DNA of 64,000 bases from Ianthella basta (taxonomy: Eukaryota > Porifera > Demospongiae > Verongiida > Ianthellidae): positions 12,953,430-13,017,429 of the forward strand of contig OZ025869.1 of the NCBI GenBank assembly GCA_964019415.1. Direction: 5' to 3'. Positions 10,127 to 23,664 of this stretch are shown here, piece by piece; the first letter of the stretch is position 1; each line of letters begins with the position of its first letter. Made by a program: the position numbers and the translations under genes. The notes beneath the pieces were generated by a model, which had not been told where the DNA came from, made no database searches, and saw only the letters and a program-made list of their open reading frames with translations.

Positions 10127-10743
10127 CTAGATTATCTCTAAATCTTTTCCATGACAAAGATTGGACTTATAGTCTGTGGTCACAGTAAATTCCAATGCAA
10201 CCTGCGTAAGTAATTCATGGGTGTAAGAAGACATCTTACGTATGCACAGTAGTTCAATAGATTCACAATAGAAGTTATGCTCTGATAAGCTATGTACACC
10301 CTGTTTACCCTGTAAAATTATTATGCATGCATGTGCAAACACAGTAGCACCTGTCTACTGATGACACTGCCTAAGACCCGGCCTACAAAGATGTGTGTAC
10401 AAGCTACTCTGCAATTTGGACACCTCTAGCTCTAATGAGGATAGCACCTACTGACCCAGATATGTTAAGAAACTTCGTCTGAAATAAGGACACCTCTCTA
10501 ATGAGGGCAGCACCACTATCCCAGCTAAGTAGTGATGCGTACAAAGCTACATAACTCTGATTCCACAATAGTGCCCAAATGTGTTCAGAATATGCCACGA
10601 GATGTGTAACAATTTGCATGACTGGACTTGCATGTGTCTATTGTACAGGTGTGTGATGCTTTACAAAGCCTTTCCCGCTCAGAAAGTGTAGCCATGCTGA
10701 TAGTAAGTACATGGGGATACTTCAATACCATTGCATGTCCTTG

Positions 10744-10890
<147 letters not shown>

Positions 10891-12002
10891 GTACACAGAA
10901 GTATGTACACATACATTCACATAATCCATATTTCCCCAACGTACCACTCCACGAATAATCTCCAGTGAGATGCGAAGCTGCTTTGGAAGTTGTAGCCTTT
11001 TCTTCCATTCTTGAAGAAATTCTAGTAGATTATCTCTAAATCCTCTCCATGACAAAGATTGGACTTATAGTCTGTGTTCACAGTAAACTCCAATATGCAA
11101 CCTGCATAAGTAATTCATGGGGGTAAGAAGGCATCTTACGTATGCACAGTGGTGAAATGGATTAATTCACAATGGAGTTAAAACTCTGAGGAGCTATGTT
11201 AAAAGTATTTGTAAATGTGATTTTTTCCTAGCTACCTTCTTCGGGAAGATTCGTTACACCCAGACATCAACAAACACTGGGAATGATTAAGGTATATACC
11301 AATATCCTGGCAAGTCAATTTTAAGCTGTAGAGTGGTAAGAATTCCCCTGCTATGACACAGAGACTCATTGTCAAGGATTGGCTATTGAGCTGGTTACTC
11401 GTAGCAAGGCTGCAATGGATCATGCAAAACATTGTTATTCCCATCCCTATTTGAATAGCTTCCCTTCCGTAGTCTTTAGTTTATCAGCTGCATGGTGAAG
11501 GGCCATGTGGCTGAGACATCCTCATCTATTGCAGTCCTGATACGTGTAAACCAACTCGAAAGTCTATCACTCTATCCGTGGCAATTCTCCTTGTGTCTGC
11601 AGTAGAGAGGCCGTGACTACCTTAACTAAGTGTATGGGTGACTGGCACTTGAGCAAAATACCACAAGTAACTGCTCAACCACAAATGCCTACCTACAGGC
11701 TAGGGTGTTTGCATGCAAATGCATTCTGTAGCTATAGATACAAGTTGTACAGGGTCACACTTTCCAGAAGAAGACCAGTTAAGGTAGGCACCCCCTTGCC
11801 GAAAATGTTGCTGGTGAACTGTGTTTTCGATGGGGAGCATTTTCTGCATGACATTCATATACGTATGGTTTCGTGTGGAAACGCTCGTTCTTGGTAATTA
11901 GCTACGTAAGTGCAGACAATAGGGATGATATTTTTCGATATAAGTGTCAGTGCAGCACTGCAGCAGCTATATACTATCTAGCTGTATTGTGCTTACACTT
12001 AC

Positions 12003-12129
12003 CCACATCATGAAGGTGGTTTAAAGTTTGAAGCTTAAGTTTCTTGCATTCCTTCCAAAAGTAGCCGAAGAGCATCCAGCGCACTTCTTCTCCGACGTCC
12101 CGCTGCAGCAGCTGGTGAATTCTTTTCAT
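12003..12129 (-). CDS. Exon N, start lost (unit A, block 2)
   Basis: Same start-region deletion and 42 open codons as 295-421. Confidence 0.35.
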
Positions 12130-12874
12130 AGTGACAGGTCGCGCTCTTAGTGTCTTAGTCTTTGTTCAGCTCATCTTCAGTTATTAGTTATAGGGGCTTG
12201 CCGGGGAAAGATGCATGCAGGATCGCGCCTCTGCCCCATATTTCGTTGCAGTCAGGTGACTGTAATGTTATTGCCATATACAGCTAAGGGTGTGGTCCTA
12301 TGTATAATACATGATGTGAGGTACAGTGCGGCTACAACCTAAGACGGCTATGAAGGAATTTGGTGCATGCAACATGATATTTTAAGAGTGCATGTAAACA
12401 TCACTTCAGTAACACTAAAAGAAGTAGATCCATTGGGTCAGTGCATGCATTCAAGTAAGTTTAGCTACTTCCACTATTAGCTGGTTAGCTAGCTAGCTAG
12501 CTATCTGTGAGTGATAGCTATGAAATACAATGTTGAATTGGGTACCACAAGCAGCCCCACACCCCCGCACAACGTACACAAGTGAAGTCGCTGTGTGAGG
12601 GCCAAGCTGCAGGCTCCTAACTAGGGAGAATATCCCCCTGTAGCCATGGTACTGTGGGGGTCTGGCCAAAGATAATCGATGGTCTGGCAAAGACAGTCAT
12701 TTAGTGCTTTTGAACAAAATTGCAATAACTATAACCTAGACAGCACATGTTTCTAGCTAATGTTCAATAGTATACCAATACACTAGCACCTAGCCGTCTA
12801 ACACAGCTATAGCTCCCTATTATCTAGCTAGCCAACTAAAGGGTACTAGGCTACTGGTGTCTGAAGAGCATAGT

Positions 12875-13267
12875 CTAAAGTTCCTCAATGTCAGTGGCCT
12901 TCCTAGCATTGTTCAAGTATGGCTCGCTCTCCACCCTCACTTTCTTTCCGTTCTCGTAAGCACGCTTGGCAATTTCTTTCAGCTCAGCATATCTGTGGCC
13001 AACTATATTGCTGTACAGTTTGAACACATGCGGTCTGCCCTGTTCATCAACCAGTTTAAACGTCGCTGCTGGCAAACCCTCACCTATGCTTTCCACATTG
13101 TCATCATACTCCGTAATGGTACCAACAACGCTCTCTGGCTGAGCCGCCATTTCTGATTCTTGCAAAAATGGCTTCTCCCCGTGGCTAAATATCACTCGCG
13201 CTAGATGTTTCTGGTCATCACCCAGGGTCTGCTCGTCTGACACCACGAGGAACGCGGTGCGCTTCAT
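12875..13267 (-). CDS. ORF-K (unit A, block 2)
   Basis: A-type Val (DDNVES) combined with the B-type His (VGHRY), a mosaic that points to gene conversion between neighbouring A and B units. Confidence 0.6.
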   Translation of the reverse strand: MKRTAFLVVSDEQTLGDDQKHLARVIFSHGEKPFLQESEMAAQPESVVGTITEYDDNVESIGEGLPAATFKLVDEQGRPHVFKLYSNIVGHRYAELKEIAKRAYENGKKVRVESEPYLNNARKATDIEEL

Positions 13268-13665
13268 AATCGCACGTGGGCCGACGCGTCTCGTGCATGC
13301 ACGTAGGCATAATGATAAATAATTTTGTCTTGATGAAAAATTACAGTGTGCATGTCAATATGCCCCACTCTGTAGCTACGTGGTGTATACGTTGTTAAAA
13401 TTGCTCACTGTAAGAATGACTGATTGACCCTGATCATGATAAAGAGACACGTATACCTTACACATGACATAGACAAATTATGCATAACATTCAAAGCAAA
13501 TACTCATGAATGTGTATTCTTAAAAACAGTGTAAGCAAAATTGTATTTATATCAAAGGTAAACATGCCAATAAGGAACTATGTACTTGAGAAAGCACATA
13601 ACTATTACTGAAAGTTGCTATAGCTGAGTCAGTGGCAAGGAGACAACATAAATAGGTTATTTGAA

Positions 13666-13974
13666 TCAAATCATGGCTGACATTTGTCTACATGGAACTA
13701 AATGGAATCGAAACTCTCTAATCTGTCCCCTCCTGAACACCACCTTGCAGTAGGGACAGGTCAAGTTGTGGTCCAGGGGCCATTCCTGGTCATCGACCTG
13801 TACTGGGGCAGCTACTGCACCAATGTCAACTTCCTTATAGCGACGGCCTTCACGCTGTATTTCTGTTCGCATGCCTTCACCAATGTACCACTCCACGAAT
13901 AATCTCCAGTGAGATTCAAACTGTATTTGGAAGTTGTAGACTTTTCTTTCATTTCTGAAGAAATTCTTAGACTG
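13666..13974 (-). CDS. Gene Z terminal exon (unit A, block 2)
   Basis: Zinc ligands are intact. It has Val54 like most units, and Ile17 like the other A copies. Confidence 0.5.
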   Translation of the reverse strand, partial: QSKNFFRNERKVYNFQIQFESHWRLFVEWYIGEGMRTEIQREGRRYKEVDIGAVAAPVQVDDQEWPLDHNLTCPYCKVVFRRGQIREFRFHLVPCRQMSAMI

Positions 13975-14592
13975 CTAGATTATCTCTAAATCTTTTCCAT
14001 GACAAAGATTGGACTTATAGTCTGTGGTCACAGTAAATTCCAATGCAACCTGCGTAAGTAATTCATGGGTGTAAGAAGACATCTTACGTATGCACAGTAG
14101 TTCAATAGATTCACAATAGAAGTTATGCTCTGATAAGCTATGTACACCCTGTTTACCCTGTAAAATTATTATGCATGCATGTGCAAACACAGTAGCACCT
14201 GTCTACTGATGACACTGCCTAAGCCCCGGCCTACAAAGATGTGTGTACAAGCTACCTCTTCAACTTGGACACCTCTAGCTCTAATGAGGGCAGCACCTAC
14301 TGACCCAGCTATGTTGAGAAAACTTCGTCTGAAATAAGGACACCTCTCTAATGAGGGCAGCACCACTATCCCAGCTAAGTAGTGATGCGTACAAAGCTAC
14401 ATAACTCTGATTCCACAATAGTGCCCAAATGTGTTCAGAATATGCCACGAGATGTGTAACAATTTGCATGACTGGACTTGCATGTGTCTATTGTACAGGT
14501 GTGTGATGCTTTACAAAGCCTTTCCCGCTCAGAAAGTGTAGCCATGCTGATAGTAAGTACATGGGGATACTTCAATACCATTGCATGCCCTT

Positions 14593-14687
14593 GCACACCC
14601 ACCCACCCACCCACACACACACACACACAAGCACAAGCACGCACACACACACACACACACACACAAGCACACACACACACACACACA

Positions 14688-14758
<71 letters not shown>
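14593..14758. repeat. (CA)n microsatellite, unit A block 2
   Basis: About 166 bp, with two CAAGC interruptions at left and a GCGC interruption. Confidence 0.95.
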
Positions 14759-14760
<2 letters not shown>

Positions 14761-15873
14761 GTACACAGAAGTATGTACACATACATTCACATAATCCATA
14801 TTTCCCCAACGTACCACTCCACGAATAATCTCCAGTGAGATGCGAAGCTGCTTTGGAAGTTGTAGCCTTTTCTTCCATTCTTGAAGAAATTCTAGTAGAT
14901 TATCTCTAAATCCTCTCCATGACAAAGATTGGACTTATAGTCTGTGTTCACAGTAAACTCCAATATGCAACCTGCATAAGTAATTCATGGGGGTAAGAAG
15001 GCATCTTACGTATGCACAGTGGTGAAATGGATTTATTCACAATGGAGCTAAAGCTCTGAGGAGCTATGTTAAAAGTATTTGTGAATGTGATTTTTTCCTA
15101 GCTACCTTCTTCGGGAAGATTCGTTACACCCAGACATCAACAAACACTGGGAATGATTAAGGTATATACCAATATCCTGGCAAGTCAATTTTAAGCTGTA
15201 GAGTGGTAAGAATTCCCCTGCTATGACATAGAGACTGGTTGTCAAGGATTGGCTATTGAGCTGGCTACTCGTAGCAAGGCTGCAATGGATCATGCAAAAC
15301 ATTGTTATTCCCATCCCTATTTGAATAGCTTCCCTTCCGTAGTCTTTAGTTTATCAGCTGCATGGTGAAGGGCCATGTGGCTGAAACATCCTCATCTATT
15401 GCAGTCCTGATACGTGTAAACCAACTCGAAAGTCTATCACTCTATCCGTGGCAATTCTCCTTGTGTCTGCAGTAGAGAGGCCGTGGCTACCTTAACTAAG
15501 TGTATGGGTGACTGGCACTTGAGCAAAATACCACAAGTAACTGCTCAACCACAAATGCCTACCTACAGGCTAGGGTGTTTGCATGCAAATGCATTCTGTA
15601 GCTATAGATACAAGTTGTACAGGGTAACACTTTCCAGAAGAAGACCAGTTAAGGCAGGCACCCCCTTGCCGAAATGTTGCTGGTGAACTGTGTTTTCGAT
15701 GGGGAGCATTTTCTGCATGACATTCATATACGTATGGTTTCGTGTGGAAACGCTCGTTCTTGGTAATTAGCTACGTAAGTGCAGACAACAGGAATGATAT
15801 TTTTCGATATAAGTGAGTCAGTGCAGCACTGCAGCAGCTATATACTATCTAGCTGTATTGTGCTTACAATTAC

Positions 15874-16036
15874 CCACATCATGAAGGTGGTTTAAAGTTT
15901 GAAGCTTAAGCTTCTTGCATTCCTTCCAAAAGTAGCCTAAGAGCATCCAGCGCACTTCTCCTCCGATGTCCAGCTGCAGCAGCTGGCGAATTCTTTTCAT
16001 AGTGACAGGTCGCGCTCTTAGTTCTCCGTTGTACAT
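15874..16036 (-). CDS. Exon N (unit B, block 2)
   Basis: Same protein and the same weakened GTAATT donor as 4168-4330. Confidence 0.4.
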
Positions 16037-16765
16037 GATACCCCAGGTGGCTGCCTTTGTTCAGCTCATCTCCAGTTATTAGTTATAGGGGCTTGCCGGG
16101 GAAAGATGCATGCAGGATCGCGCCTCTGCGCCATATTTCGTTGCAGTCAGGTGACTGTAATGTTATTGCCATATACAGCTAAGGGTGTGGTCCTATGTAT
16201 AATACATGATGTGAGGTACAGTGCGGCTACAACCTAAGACGGCTATGAAGGAATTTGGTGCATGCAACATGATATTTTAAGAGTGCATGTAAACATCACT
16301 TCAGTAACACTAAAAGAAGTAGATCCATTGGGTCAGTGCATGCATTCAAGTAAGTTTAGCTACTTCCACTATTAGCTGGTTAGCTAGCTAGCTATCTGTG
16401 AGTGATAGCTATGAAATGCAATGTTGAATTGGGTACCACAAGCAGCCCCACACCTCCGCACAACGTACACAAGTGAAGTCGCTGTGTGAGGGCCAAGCTG
16501 CAGGCTCCTAACTAGGGAGAATATCCCCCTGTAGCCATGGTACTGTGGGGGTCTGGCCAAAGATAATCGATGGTCTGGCAAAGACAGTCATTTAGTGCTT
16601 TTGAACAAAATTGCAATAACTATAACCTAGACAGCACATGTTTCTAGCTAATGTTCAATAGTATACCAATACACTAGCACCTAGCCGTCTAACACAGCTA
16701 TAGCTACCTATTATCTAGCTAGCCAACTAAAGGGTACTAGGCTACTGGTGTCTGAAGAGCATAGT

Positions 16766-17158
16766 CTAAAGTTCCTCAATGTCAGTGGCCATCCTAGCAT
16801 TGTTCAAGTATGGCTCGCTCTCCACCCTCACTTTCTTTCCGTTCTCGTAAGCACGCTTGGCAATTTCTTTCAGCTCAGCATATCTGTGGCCAACTATATT
16901 GCTGTACAGTTTGAACACATGCGGTCTGCCCTGTTCATCAACCAGTTTAAACGTCGCTGCTGGCAAACCCTCACCTATGCTTTCATCATTGTCATCATAC
17001 TCCGTAATGGTACCAACAACGCTCTCTGGCTGAGCCGCCATTTCTGATTCTTGCAAAAATGGCTTCTCCCCGTGGCTAAATATCACTCGCGCTAGATGTT
17101 TCTGGTCATCACCCAGGGTCTGCTCGTCTGACACCACGAGGAACGCGGTGCGCTTCAT
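16766..17158 (-). CDS. ORF-K (unit B, block 2)
   Basis: Protein identical to the B copy at 5060-5452. Confidence 0.6.
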   Translation of the reverse strand: MKRTAFLVVSDEQTLGDDQKHLARVIFSHGEKPFLQESEMAAQPESVVGTITEYDDNDESIGEGLPAATFKLVDEQGRPHVFKLYSNIVGHRYAELKEIAKRAYENGKKVRVESEPYLNNARMATDIEEL

Positions 17159-17556
17159 AATCGCACGTGGGCCGACGCGTCTCGTGCATGCACGTAGGCA
17201 TAATGATAAATAATTTTGTCTTGATGAAAAATTACAGTGTGCATGTCAATATGCCCCACTCTGTAGCTACGTGGTGTATACGTTGTTAAAATTGCTCACT
17301 GTAAGAATGACTGATTGACCCTGATCATGATAAAGAGACACGTATACCTTACACATGACATAGACAAATTATGCATAACATTCAAAGCAAATACTCATGA
17401 ATGTGTATTCTTAAAAACAGTGTAAGCAAAATTGTATTTATATCAAAGGTAAACATGCCAATAAGGAACTATGTACTTGAGAAAGCACATAACTATTACT
17501 GAAAGTTGCTATAGCTGAGTCAGTGGCAAGGAGACAACATAAATAGGTTATTTGAA

Positions 17557-17865
17557 TCAAATCATGGCTGACATTTGTCTACATGGAACTAAATGGAATC
17601 GAAACTCTCTAATCTGTCCCCTCCTGAACACCACCTTGCAGTAGGGACAGGTCAAGTTGTGGTCCAGGGGCCATTCCTGGTCATCGACCTGTACTGGGGC
17701 AGCTACTGCACCAATGTCAACTTCCTTATAGCGACGGCCTTCACGCTGTGTTTCTGTTCGCATGCCTTCACCAATGTACCACTCCACGAATAATCTCCAG
17801 TGAGATTCAAACTGTTTTTGGAAGTTGTAGACTTTTCTTTCATTTCTGAAGAAATTCTTAGACTG
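17557..17865 (-). CDS. Gene Z terminal exon (unit B, block 2)
   Basis: Identical to the B copy at 5851-6159; zinc ligands intact. Confidence 0.5.
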   Translation of the reverse strand, partial: QSKNFFRNERKVYNFQKQFESHWRLFVEWYIGEGMRTETQREGRRYKEVDIGAVAAPVQVDDQEWPLDHNLTCPYCKVVFRRGQIREFRFHLVPCRQMSAMI

Positions 17866-18487
17866 CTAGATTATCTCTAAATCTTTTCCATGACAAAGAT
17901 TGGACTTATAGTCTGTGGTCACAGTAAATTCCAATGCAACCTGCGTAAGTAATTCATGGGTGTAAGAAGACTTCTTACGTATGCACAGTAGTTCAATAGA
18001 TTCACAATAGAAGTTATGCTCTGATAAGCTATGTACACCCTGTTTACCCTGTAAAATTATTATGCATGCATGTGCAAACACAGTAGCACCTGTCTACTGA
18101 TGACACTGCCTAAGACCCGGCCTACAAAGATGTGTGTACAGGCTACCTCTTCAACTTGGACACCTCTAGCTCTAATGAGGGCAGCACCTACTGACCCAGC
18201 TATGTTGAGAAAACTTCGTCTGAAATAAGGACACCTCTCTAATGAGGGCAGCACCACTATCCCAGCTAAGTAGTGATGCGTACAAAGCTACATAACTCTT
18301 AACTCTGATTCACAATAGTGCCCAAATGTTCAGAATATGCCACGAGATGTGTAACAATTTGCATGACTGGACTTGCATGTGTCTATTGTACAGGTGTGTG
18401 ATGCTTTACAAAGCCTTTCCCGCTCAGAAAGTGTAGCCATGCTGATAGTAAGTACATGGGGATACTTCAATACCATTGCATGCCCTT

Positions 18488-18730
<243 letters not shown>

Positions 18731-19844
18731 GGGTACACAGAAGATTGTACACATACATTCACATAATCCATATTTCCCCAACGTACCACTCCACGAATAA
18801 TCTCCAGTGAGATGCGAAGCTGCTTTGGAAGTTGTAGCCTTTTCTTCCATTCTTGAAGAAATTCTAGTAGATTATCTCTAAATCCTCTCCATGACAAAGA
18901 TTGGACTTATAGTCTGTGTTCACAGTAAACTCCGATATGCAACCGGCATAAGTAATTCATGGGGGTAAGAAGGCATCTTACGTGTGCACAGTAGTGAAAT
19001 GGATTAATTCACAATGGAGTTAAAACTCTGAGGAGCTATGTTAAAAGTATTTGTAAATGTGATTTTTTCCTAGCTACCTTCTTCGGGAAGATTCGTTACA
19101 CCCAGACATCAACAAACACTGGGAATGATTAAGGTATATACCAATATCCTGGCAAGTCAATTTTAAGCTGTAGAGTGGTAAGAATTCCCCTGCTATGACA
19201 CAGAGACTCATTGTCAAGGATTGGCTATTGAGCTGGTTACTCGTAGCAAGGCTGCAATGGATCATGCAAAACATTGTTATTCCCATCCCTATTTGAATAT
19301 ATAGCTTCCCTTCCGTAGTCTTTAGTTGATCAGCTGCATGGTGAAGGGCCATGTGGCTGAAACATCCTCATCTATTGCAGTCCTGATACGTGTAAACCAA
19401 CTTGAAAGCCTATCACTCTATCCGTGGCAATTCTCCTTGTGTCTGTAGAGATACCGTGGCTACCTTAACTAAGTGTATGGGTTACTGGCACTTGAGCAAA
19501 ATACCACAAGTAACTGCTCAACCACAAATGCCTACCTACAAGCTAGGGTGTTTGCATGCAAATGCATTCTGTAGCTAGATACAAGTTTTACGAGGTGACA
19601 CTTTCCAAAATGAGACCAGTTAAGGCAGGCACCCCCTTGCCGAAATGTTGCTGGTGAACTGTGTTTTCGATGGGGAGCATTTTCTGCATGACATTCATAT
19701 ACGTATGGTTTCGTGTGGAAACGCTCGTTCTTGGTAATTAGCTACGTAAGTGCAGACAACAGGAATGATATTTTTCGATATAAGTGAATCAGTGCAGCAC
19801 TGCAGCAGCTATATACTATCTAGCTGTATTGTGCTTACACTTAC

Positions 19845-20007
19845 CCACATCATGAAGGTGGTTTAAAGTTTGAAGCTTAAGCGTCTTGCATTCCTTCCAA
19901 AAGTAGCCGAAGAGCATCCAGCGCACTTCTTCTCCGACGTCCCGCTGCAGCAGCTGGTGAATTCTTTTCATAGTGACAGGTCGCGCTCTTAGTTCTCCGT
20001 TGGACAT
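19845..20007 (-). CDS. Exon N (unit C, block 2)
   Basis: Open copy beginning MSNGEL, with Thr in WKECKTLKL and a consensus donor. It lacks the 4-bp insertion of the block 1 copy. Confidence 0.4.
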
Positions 20008-20711
20008 GATACCCCAGGTGGCTGTCTTTGTTCAGCTCATCTCCAGTTATTAGTTATAGGGGCTTGCCGGAGAATTATGCATGTAGGATCGCGCCTCTGC
20101 GCCATATTTCGTTGCAGTCAGGTGACTGTAATGTTATTGCCATATACAGCTAAGGGTGTGGTCCTATGTATAATACATGATGTGAGGTACAGTGCGGCTA
20201 CAACCTAAGACGGCTATGAAGGAATTTGGTGCATGCAACATGATATTTTAAGAGTGCATGTAAACATCACTTCAGTAACACTAAAAGAAGTAGATCCATT
20301 GGGTCAGTGCATGCATTCAAGTCAGTTTAGCTACTTCCACTATTAGCTGGTTAGCTAGCTAGCTAGCTATCTGTGAGTGATAGCTATGAAATGCAATGTT
20401 GAATTGGGTACCACAAGCAGCCCCACACCTCCGCACAACGTACACAAGTGAAGTCGCTGTGAGAGGGCCAAGCTGCAGGCTCCTAACTAGGGAGAATATC
20501 CCCCTGTAGCCATTGTACTGTGGGGGTCTGGCCAAAGATAATCGATGGTCTGGCAAAGACAGTCATTTAGTGCTTTTGAACAAAATTGCAATAACTATAA
20601 CCTAGACAGCACATGTTTCTAGCTAATGTTCAATAGTATACCAATACACTAGCACCTAGCCGTCTAACACAGCTATAGCTACCTATTATCTAGCTAGCCA
20701 ACTAAAGGGTA

Positions 20712-21134
20712 CTAGGCTACTGGTGTCTGAAGAGCATGGTCTGAAAGTTCTTCGATGTCAGTGGCCTTCCTAGCATTGTTCAAGTATGGCTCGCTCTCCA
20801 CCCTCACGTTCCTTCTGTTCCCGTAAGCACGCTTGGCAATTTCTTTCAGCTTAGCATATCTGTCGCCAACTATATTGCTGTACAGTTTGAACACATGCGG
20901 TCTGCCCTGTTCATCAACCAGTTTAAACGTCGCTGCTGGCAAACCCTCACCTATGCTTTCATCATTGTCATCATACTCCGTAATGGTACCAACAACGCTC
21001 TCTGGCTGAGCCGCCATTTCTGATTCTTGCAAAAATGGCTTCTCCCCGTGGCTAAATATCACTCGCGCTAGATGTTTCTGGTCACCACCCAGGGTCTGCT
21101 CGTCTGACACCACGAGGAACGCGGTGCGCTTCAT
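20712..21134 (-). CDS. ORF-K, long form (unit C, block 2)
   Basis: Protein identical to 8999-9421 (140 aa). Confidence 0.6.
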   Translation of the reverse strand: MKRTAFLVVSDEQTLGGDQKHLARVIFSHGEKPFLQESEMAAQPESVVGTITEYDDNDESIGEGLPAATFKLVDEQGRPHVFKLYSNIVGDRYAKLKEIAKRAYGNRRNVRVESEPYLNNARKATDIEELSDHALQTPVA

Positions 21135-21530
21135 AATCGCACGTGGGCCGACGCGTCTCGTGCATGCACGTAGGCATAATGATAAATAATTTTGTCATAA
21201 TGAAAAATTACAATGTGCATGTCAATATGCCCCACTCTGTAGCTACGTGGTGTATACGTTGTTAAAATTGCTCACTGTAAGAATGACTGATTGACCCTGA
21301 TCATGATAAAGAGACACGTATACCTTACACATGACATAGACAAATTATGCATAACATTCAAAGCAAATACTCATGAACGTGTATTCAAAAACAGTGTAAG
21401 CAAAATTGTATTTACATCAAAGGTAAACATGCCAATAAGAAACTATGTACTTGAGAAAGCACACAACTATTACTGAAAGTTGCTATAGCTGAGTCAGTGA
21501 CAAGGAGACAACATAAATAGGTTATTTGAA

Positions 21531-21839
21531 TCAAATCATGGCTGACATTTGTCTACATGGAACTAAATGGAATCAAAACTCTCTAATCTGTCCCCTCCTG
21601 AACACCACCTTGCAGTAGGGACAGGTCAAGTTGGGGTCCAGGGGCCATTCCTGGTCATTGGCCTGTACTGGGGCAGCTACTGCACCAATGTCAACTTCCT
21701 TATAGCGACGGCCTTCACGCTGTATTTCTGTTCGCATGCCTTCACCAATGTACCACTCCACGAATAATCTCCAGTGAGATTCAAACTGTTTTTGGAAGTT
21801 GTAGACTTTTCTTTCATTTCTGAAGAAATTCTTAGACTG
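21531..21839 (-). pseudogene. Gene Z terminal exon with nonsense codon (unit C, block 2)
   Basis: Same TGA after REF as the block 1 C copy. The last two zinc ligands are lost. Confidence 0.5.
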
Positions 21840-22455
21840 CTAGATTATCTCTAAATCTTTTCCATGACAAAGATTGGACTTATAGTCTGTGGTCACAGTA
21901 AATTCCAATGCAACCTGCGTAAGTAATTCATGGGTGTAAGAAGACATCTTACGTATGCACAGTAGTTCAATAGATTCACAATAGAAGTTATGCTCTGATA
22001 AGCTATGTACACCCTGTTTACCCTGTAAAATTATTATGCATGCATGTGCAAACACAGTAGCACCTGTCTACTGATGACACTGCCTAAGACCCGGCCTACA
22101 AAGATGTGTGTACAAGCTACTCTGCAATTTGGACACCTCTAGCTCTAATGAGGATAGCACCTACTGACCCAGATATGTTAAGAAACTTCGTCTGAAATAA
22201 GGACACCTCTCTAATGAGGGCAGCACCACTATCCCAGCTAAGTAGTGATGCGTACAAAGCTACATAACTCTGATTCCACAATAGTGCCCAAATGTGTTCA
22301 GAATATGCCACGAGATGTGTAACAATTTGCATGACTGGACTTGCATGTGTCTATTGTACAGGTGTGTGATGCTTTACAAAGCCTTTCCCGCTCAGAAAGT
22401 GTAGCCATGCTGATAGTAAGTACATGGGGATACTTCAATACCATTGCATGCCCTT

Positions 22456-22674
<219 letters not shown>

Positions 22675-23072
22675 CCTCCTCCTCCTCTGTACTCCTTGTC
22701 CTAAAGGACGTTGGACAGGATCTAGGACGACATGTTACGGTGGTCTTCCAACGGTTGGTGGATGAACGCTCTCTACCTTGCGCGGTCCTTTACCACTGCT
22801 TGCCAGTTAGGCAGGCTTGCCAGGTCTTGGTTGACTACATCGACCCATCGCAGTGGTGTTCCTCCTGGGGGTCTATGCATTCCTCGCGGTCTGCCCTCAA
22901 GGGCGTCGGCTACGAATACAGGATCGAGGCGCGATGTAGCACGGAAGGCTACCAATGGGGACGAAGGAAACAGTAACCCACCGCGTGCGGGGAAGAAGCC
23001 AAGACGAGAACAAGGGCCAGACGATCGACCTATTCTCCAACAGCGACGACAGCGTAGAGCAGTCCCTTCTAG

Positions 23073-23664
23073 GATACTGAGCACAAGACAAGCAGATTAG
23101 GGACATGGAATGTAAGATCGCTGCAGGGATTGGGAAAGTTGGAACAACTAGCTGGTGAGATGGAGCGGTACAGACTAGCAGTGCTTGCAGTGACAGAGAC
23201 ACACCTACCAGGTGAGGGGGAGAAGCTGCTTGATGTAAATAAGGGGTACAGACCAGTCTTCTCAGGAAGAGCTGATGGGAGACAAGCTGAAGGAGTAGGC
23301 CTAGCCTTCTCCCTTTATGCATGGAATGCCCTACGTTGCTATGAAGCAGTATCCCCCAGGATACTGACCGCTGAGGTACTAACTCGCATTGGACCTTTAG
23401 CAATCATAGTTGGGTATGCACCTACCAACCAAGCCAATGAGGAAGTGAAAGAGCAGTTCTATGCTGACCTAGATGGGGTTATGACTAAGACAAATGGCCT
23501 TACCATGTTACTTGGAGATTTTAACGCATCACTTGGAGACAGTGTACCGGGAGTAGTTGGCCCCCATGGACTGGGAAAGGGAACAAGTGATAATGGGGAC
23601 AGGCTTGTGGAGTTTGCCAGCGCACATCAGATGTGTATCACAAACACACTTTTCCCACATAAGA
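23073..23664 (+). pseudogene. LINE APE endonuclease, 5' part, copy 1
   Basis: Open from just after a TAG at 23070. Endonuclease motifs appear in order: GTWNVRSL, the catalytic glutamate in TETHLPG, VGYAPTNQA and LLGDFNASLGD. This is the Mg-dependent nuclease that nicks target DNA for LINE insertion. The frame is cut after FPHK by the hAT-like element and resumes in the same frame at 28971 (HKTIHQATW). Motif spacing and the partner reverse transcriptase suggest an RTE-like or related clade; a tree would be needed to settle that. The true start codon was not determined. Confidence 0.8.

Larger units (their letters stand above)
11709..15578. repeat. Tandem unit A, block 2
   Basis: 3,870 bp A-type unit, nearly identical to 1-3872. 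It differs at a few sites, such as His rather than Asp in ORF-K. Confidence 0.9.

Noticed and set aside
22732-23100. Plus-strand 122-codon basic frame at the 5' end of the LINE as an ORF1 protein
   Set aside because: It overlaps an equally open opposite-strand frame and has no zinc knuckle, coiled coil or RRM pattern.
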